Shown here: piece by piece, positions 59,837 to 64,000 of the stretch
Position numbering within the stretch: the stretch's first letter is position 1
Layout: every line of letters begins with the position of its first letter
From: Erythroxylum novogranatense
Lineage: Eukaryota > Streptophyta > Magnoliopsida > Malpighiales > Erythroxylaceae
Reading direction: 5' to 3'
Assembly: GCA_029891385.1 (NCBI GenBank)
Contig: CM057227.1
Coordinates: 64,171,567 to 64,235,566 of the forward strand
Length of the DNA: 64,000 nt
Notes under the pieces: model-generated
The model's input: the letters and a program-made list of their open reading frames with translations, nothing else
The model's database searches: none
Told to the model about the DNA's origin: nothing
Made by a program: the position numbers and the translations under genes

Positions 59837-62554
59837 GACCTCTATAGGTCCCATAAAATAAAACAGTGACCAAAAAATAATAAACCGGACCCACGTCAAT
59901 TTCCTGTCCAATAATTCCCAATGTCTCAGAAAATGAAATTCAATAAGTAATGAATCCGATGCCTCGAGAATCAGGTCAATCGAACGCCGGACGGACAAGT
60001 TATAAGCAAAAGAGTGGAGGGAAGTCAGTTCAGCACAAATACATGTCCTAGTCGACTAGAACATGTTGTAGTCGACTAGGACGTCTACAGTGCCTAATTG
60101 GATACTTTCCTTTTTCCGACTTCCCAACTTGCCTGGGTCATAACTCTTTACTCTGAACTCCAAATTGGAAAAACTTAGTGTCTATTTCATAGAGAAAAGA
60201 GAGATCTACAATGTTCATGAAGAACACAAAAGCCAAATCCACCTCTAAGGGTGTCAAAAAGCCAGTCCAAGTTTCTGTCCAGTCAATAAGTTCCTAACCA
60301 GTGAAGTATTTTGTAAATTCAATAACTTCTCATTTCCTTAGTCAACAATTACAGAATAAATATGCACATCAAGATCACAATGTGATCTACAACTTTCATG
60401 AACAGTCTAAATGCAAATTCAATAGCTAACTAGGTCAAACAATTCAGTGAAGGCTGCTGCCCCTGAAAGTACTCAAATTGGATAGTAATTTTTTCAAACA
60501 GTATAACTCCTTGTAAAAATGTCAAAAAATTGCATACTTTATACCCATGAAAAGATAAAACACAGTACTACACTTCTCATGAAGGTTTCATAATCAAATT
60601 ATATCATTAACCAATTCAAAACAGTCCTGCAAGTTACTGCCCTGTTCAACAGTCCCTGACCTAACTTCAGTCCAATCTTTGAAAAATCATAAGTCCCAAT
60701 TCTGTTATCTAAAAATAGCATGCTATATACCATTTTCAAGATAATCACTTCTTCTACAATTTTTCAGAAGATCACTCACACCAATTCAGTTCACATAAAT
60801 TTCTAAAATTGCTCCAAATCATAATGTGCACCAAATTTGACATTCCAGCTAGGTTTCATTCAATGCATGAAAACAGTCAATAGTCATCAGTCCATAACTC
60901 CTACTATACATATAGAAAAATTGCAAAATCAGTGGCATTGGAAAGATAACTTAATAGGCTTCAACTTTCATTTAGTCCATTTGTTCTAATTCCTTCTCAA
61001 TTAATTTAGAAAAATTAGCAAAACTCTAGGGTATGGTTTCGGGTACTATTCATTCCAGTCAATAGCAGTAACTTTCCAAGCCATATTGCAACCTCTTAAA
61101 GCTAAAATTGGACAACACCTATTTCACACAAAAATGTAGCCAACAAACCAAAGTTTCAGTGGGCACAAACCTTGCCTCAATTGCATAACCACACAATGAG
61201 TTATGCTAAAATCAGTGTAATAGGTCAAAGTAAATTTTCCAGCACTTATGTCTACACCATCTTCTATGGTTTCTATACCATTTCCACCCCATTTCTAAAC
61301 CAGCAAACATCCTAAGTAATTAGGAATTCGACCAATACCTCTTCAATACCTTCACCTAAGCATTTTAACTAAAATTGGCAGCACTAAGCTCTTACCTTTC
61401 CATGCAAAATTAATCATCAATATTCAATCCAAATCAACCTAAAACACTTCAATCACACACTATACATACTATTTCATTCATCTTTTCTCAATCAACCATC
61501 AATTAAACAAACCAATTACATGCCCACATATACCAACATAGTTCCCATACAATTAGGTTCATAAATATCACAAATAATACATTGAATTAACAAAACAACA
61601 CATAAACACCAATCTTACCTAATCAAGCTTCCTCTTCTTCACTTCTTCACTTACTTCAAAACATTCCAATTCTCTACCTCATACGACCCTCACTTACACA
61701 AGGCTTAAGGTGAATATTTTTCCTTGTTAAACACACAAGGAGAAGCCAACAAATCACAAAGAAGAGCCTTAGTTTTTAGGTGAAAAAGAGTAGCAATGTT
61801 TTTATAAGGAGGCGACCAACGAAAGAAGAACCAAAGATGGAGAAGGGGAAAAGAAGGTTTCGGCTGAAAGGAGATAATAAAGCAATAAATCATCTTTTTA
61901 TTCACTCAATTAGAAGAAGCACCGAGAACAACCCAAGCATTATGTGTGTTGATGAGGTGTCATCTAGACACTTGGCATAAAAATGGGAAAAAGACAAAAT
62001 CCATTAACCATTTATATCATTTAATAAAAGAAAACCTAATAAAGGAAATCTTTAACCCATTCAATTCCAATGGTTCCAATTTCAAGCCCGAAATAATATA
62101 CTCAATATTGTAGTGCCCTTGGACAGCAAATTTCGATACCGAAAATCAACCGGTTCACCACTTAGCGATTTTTTCAGTCCGGAATTTTCGTCGGAAAATT
62201 TCAGAAAAATTCCTAAAAATTCCTTAAAATATAAAACACTCAAAGGCGCACTCAGAATAATTTTTCAAACCCAATAACCACGTTAATCACAATAAAATGC
62301 CGTTTAGGCCTTATACCGGGAAATAATCATGAATGCATATACGGTTATTTCATGTGCACGATGATCTTGTATCAATCCTATTATGCATGAACAGTCCTAA
62401 GTCATTCCGATCCATCTCATCCTATGCCAAATTTACTATTTTACCCTTCCAGTAGGGGGTGGGATGTTACAGTAGGGATAGTTATAGGTGAGTTATGGAG
62501 GTTTTTAGTGAGAGAAACGGAAAAAAATGCATCGGAGAAGACAATCAGAGTTTC

Positions 62555-62790
62555 GCACGTCGCGATGTGCGCTGACGGCCTCGTCGCGACGAGTAAATAG
62601 TTACTCGCCGCGGTGAGCTCGGCGGGACGTCGCGGTGAGCGTGTAATTATACGCCGCGACGAGTCCTTTCTCATGTGTCGCGGCGAGCCTAAAGGTAGGT
62701 GTTTGCCGCGGCGAGCGATTTCCATGCCGCGGTGAGTGACCCTTTTTACGTCGCGGCAAGCGTTCCTAGGTCGCGGCGAGGGCTAATTTT
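62555..62790 (+). repeat. CpG-dense array of GTCGCGGCGAG words
   Basis: About ten variants of CGCGGCGAG / CGCGGTGAG / CGCGACGAG lie within about 235 bp and contribute roughly 35-40 CpG dinucleotides by my count. The surrounding DNA has very few. Confidence 0.85.
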
Positions 62791-63717
62791 TGAATTGATT
62801 TGGTTTGGTTTTTGTGGCATAACTAATGGTGTAGACCTCCAATTGAGGTGATTATTGATTCGTTATGATCTAGAGAAAGAGGTCAATAATTGATGTGAAG
62901 AAAGAAAATTTGAAATCAAATGAGTGAGATTTTAAATATAGAAAGAAAGTTGAATATGGTTTTCTATTGTAACCTAAGGATTGTTTCATGATAATTGTGA
63001 GACTTTGGGATTAAATCCAATGCTTTTGATATTGTAGAAACTGAGCATAATGGATGAATTTTGATATAGAAAATAGTGACACTGGTTTTGAGGTTTTCTT
63101 GAGAATATCCAAATGAGTATGACTTGGTAAATTGACTGAATGTTAGGATTAAAATTGGTGGAGTTCCGTAATATGTTAATGAATTGAAATGAGTTATTAT
63201 TGATCAATTGAGTGAAAGTTAGATTTTGACAACAGATAATGGAAATTGGGGAAGAGCGCCAGGAAAGTCATGAATAGGCATCGTACATCTTTTATTTCAG
63301 ACATGTGCATCATTGAATTATTCTGATTGTGCATTTAGTAATGGGTACTTATTTGACTGTATAAAGGCGTCGTTGGAAAAACATTCCACGGATATTGCTG
63401 GGACTTTCAGGCTGTAGCTCGGAAGTATAGGTGAGTAACCTAGTTGGTTCCTCAATTTTTAACTGTTAAATGTTCTGTAAACTGTCTGTGAATATGAATT
63501 GTTATGTTTGAAATCTTGGACCGAAGGTCCAAGGGATTGAGTGATTGGATATGCCAATTTGATTATTTGTGAACGCTTCCATGGGATAAATTGTGAATGT
63601 ATGGTAGTGTGGAATTGGAAATGATATGACTGTTGCCGAGAAATTGATTTTGATTGCATGTGATAAATGAATTCCTTAATTGATTGATTAATAACGGTTG
63701 TGACTGGAGCTGCCACT

Positions 63718-63985
63718 GAGAGCTACAAGCTCGATCACTGAAAAAGAGCCTCGAGCTCGAAAGGGATTAGTGCATACCCAGAGGGCTCTCCTATCCCTAC
63801 TGACGCGTGGAAAGTAGTGCATACCCAGAGGGCTCTCCCACTTCCTAAGACGCAATTACTGTTTACTGTGCCCGAAAAAGGGGCTAACGCGTTTGCATCC
63901 CTCGAGTAGGGGCGAAGCAAAACCATGAGGGTGGCCCACCATGCCAAAACGGACAATATTGAATGGTGGAAGTGCATTCCCTGAG
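63718..63985 (+). repeat. Hairpin-word block and repeated 'cagagggctctcc' phrase
   Basis: GAGCTACAAGCTC (63720-63732), GAGCCTCGAGCTC (63746-63758), AGTGCATACCCAGAGGGCTC three times with variation (about 63768, 63816, 63970), and CCCTCGAGTAGGG (about 63899). It occupies the place of 30230-30390 in the related LTR but has different words. Confidence 0.7.
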
Positions 63986-64000
63986 GGCTCTCCTCCCCCT

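Larger units (their letters stand above)
55539..62471 (-). mobile_element. Solo LTR, minus orientation, second layer (4.06 kb without its insertion)
   Basis: On the plus strand TGTAACACCCCACTCC ... GGTGGGATGTTACA, flanked by a perfect GTAGG TSD (55534-55538, 62472-62476). It is collinear on the minus strand with 26812-31125: acceptor-like TTTTTCAGG (AG at 55941-55942), hairpin at 55985-56006, hairpin-word block at 56240-56480, 'ccgacatccgattgac'-type block at about 59965-59995 and donor-like AGGTAAGATT (GT at 61618-61617). It is interrupted by 56963-59831. Confidence 0.9.
62472..64000 (+). mobile_element. Chromovirus-like LTR, outer layer (part 2, runs off the window)
   Basis: It starts with the right TSD GTAGG and continues the LTR begun at 54705. 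It includes the CpG-rich array, the conserved 'gtgcattta...tggtg...gacgttgccgagacttccagg'-like block (63330-63410) and the hairpin-word block (63718-63985). The 3' end lies beyond 64000. The minus-strand frames here are antisense noise. Confidence 0.8.

Noticed and set aside
62441..62725. 94-codon minus-strand frame over the CpG-rich array
   Set aside because: An array with few AT-rich stops opens frames by composition alone; it spans the junction of two different LTRs.

Overview
This is a gene-poor, AT-rich stretch of plant nuclear DNA. I read it as retrotransposon-packed heterochromatin of a eudicot-like genome; the sequence does not name the species. I found no convincing intact host gene, tRNA, rRNA or CRISPR array. 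Open frames are short (138 codons or fewer) and most lie antisense to purine-rich LTR sequence or inside decayed elements. The evidence is structural: LTR ends (TG...CA), 5-bp target site duplications (TSDs), primer binding sites (PBS), polypurine tracts (PPT), decayed Gag and LINE reverse-transcriptase motifs, and copy-to-copy comparison inside the window.

Layout. 1-3066: internal region and truncated 3' LTR of an Athila-like Ty3/gypsy element (copy 1). 3320-4453: probable Ty1/copia 3' end. About 6475-10455: a heavily mutated L1-type LINE with ORF1, endonuclease, reverse transcriptase and zinc-binding-domain remnants. About 11640-12690 and 25350-26268: a decayed minus-strand LTR split by a 12.65-kb element made of three about 3.7-kb LTRs separated by two 0.73-kb non-coding interiors (12696-25344, TSD TAGAT). 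26269-31453: a decayed minus-strand LTR split by a 4.3-kb solo LTR (26812-31125, TSD TTACA). 31454-34162: two minus-strand Athila-like LTRs with only 32 bp between them. About 34880-35836: a degenerate tandem repeat with a period near 100 bp.

From 35837 to the end everything is nested in one more decayed minus-strand LTR. It holds a second Athila-like element (copy 2, 36832-54627, TSD GTATG). Copy 2 holds another Athila/Tat-like element (39552-52733, TSD CCAAT/CCAAC), which holds two solo LTRs (42827-47004 plus; about 47930-51122 minus). Copy 1 keeps the uninterrupted site at 2081 and so shows the pre-insertion state. Only 77 bp after copy 2 a chromovirus-type LTR begins (54705 to beyond the window). 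It is split by a minus-strand solo LTR (55539-62471, TSD GTAGG), which is split in turn by another (56963-59831, TSD ATTCT).

The most unusual signals lie inside the very long LTRs: (1) the three-LTR array with almost no interior; (2) splice-donor-like sites about 0.64-0.85 kb from the LTR start in six LTRs, with acceptor-like sites about 0.4 kb from the end in several, suggesting an intron within the LTR leader; (3) blocks of short inverted-repeat 'words' whose arms change together between copies; (4) palindromes upstream of TATA-like boxes in the Athila-like LTRs; and (5) private GC- or CpG-rich minisatellites in otherwise AT-rich LTRs.
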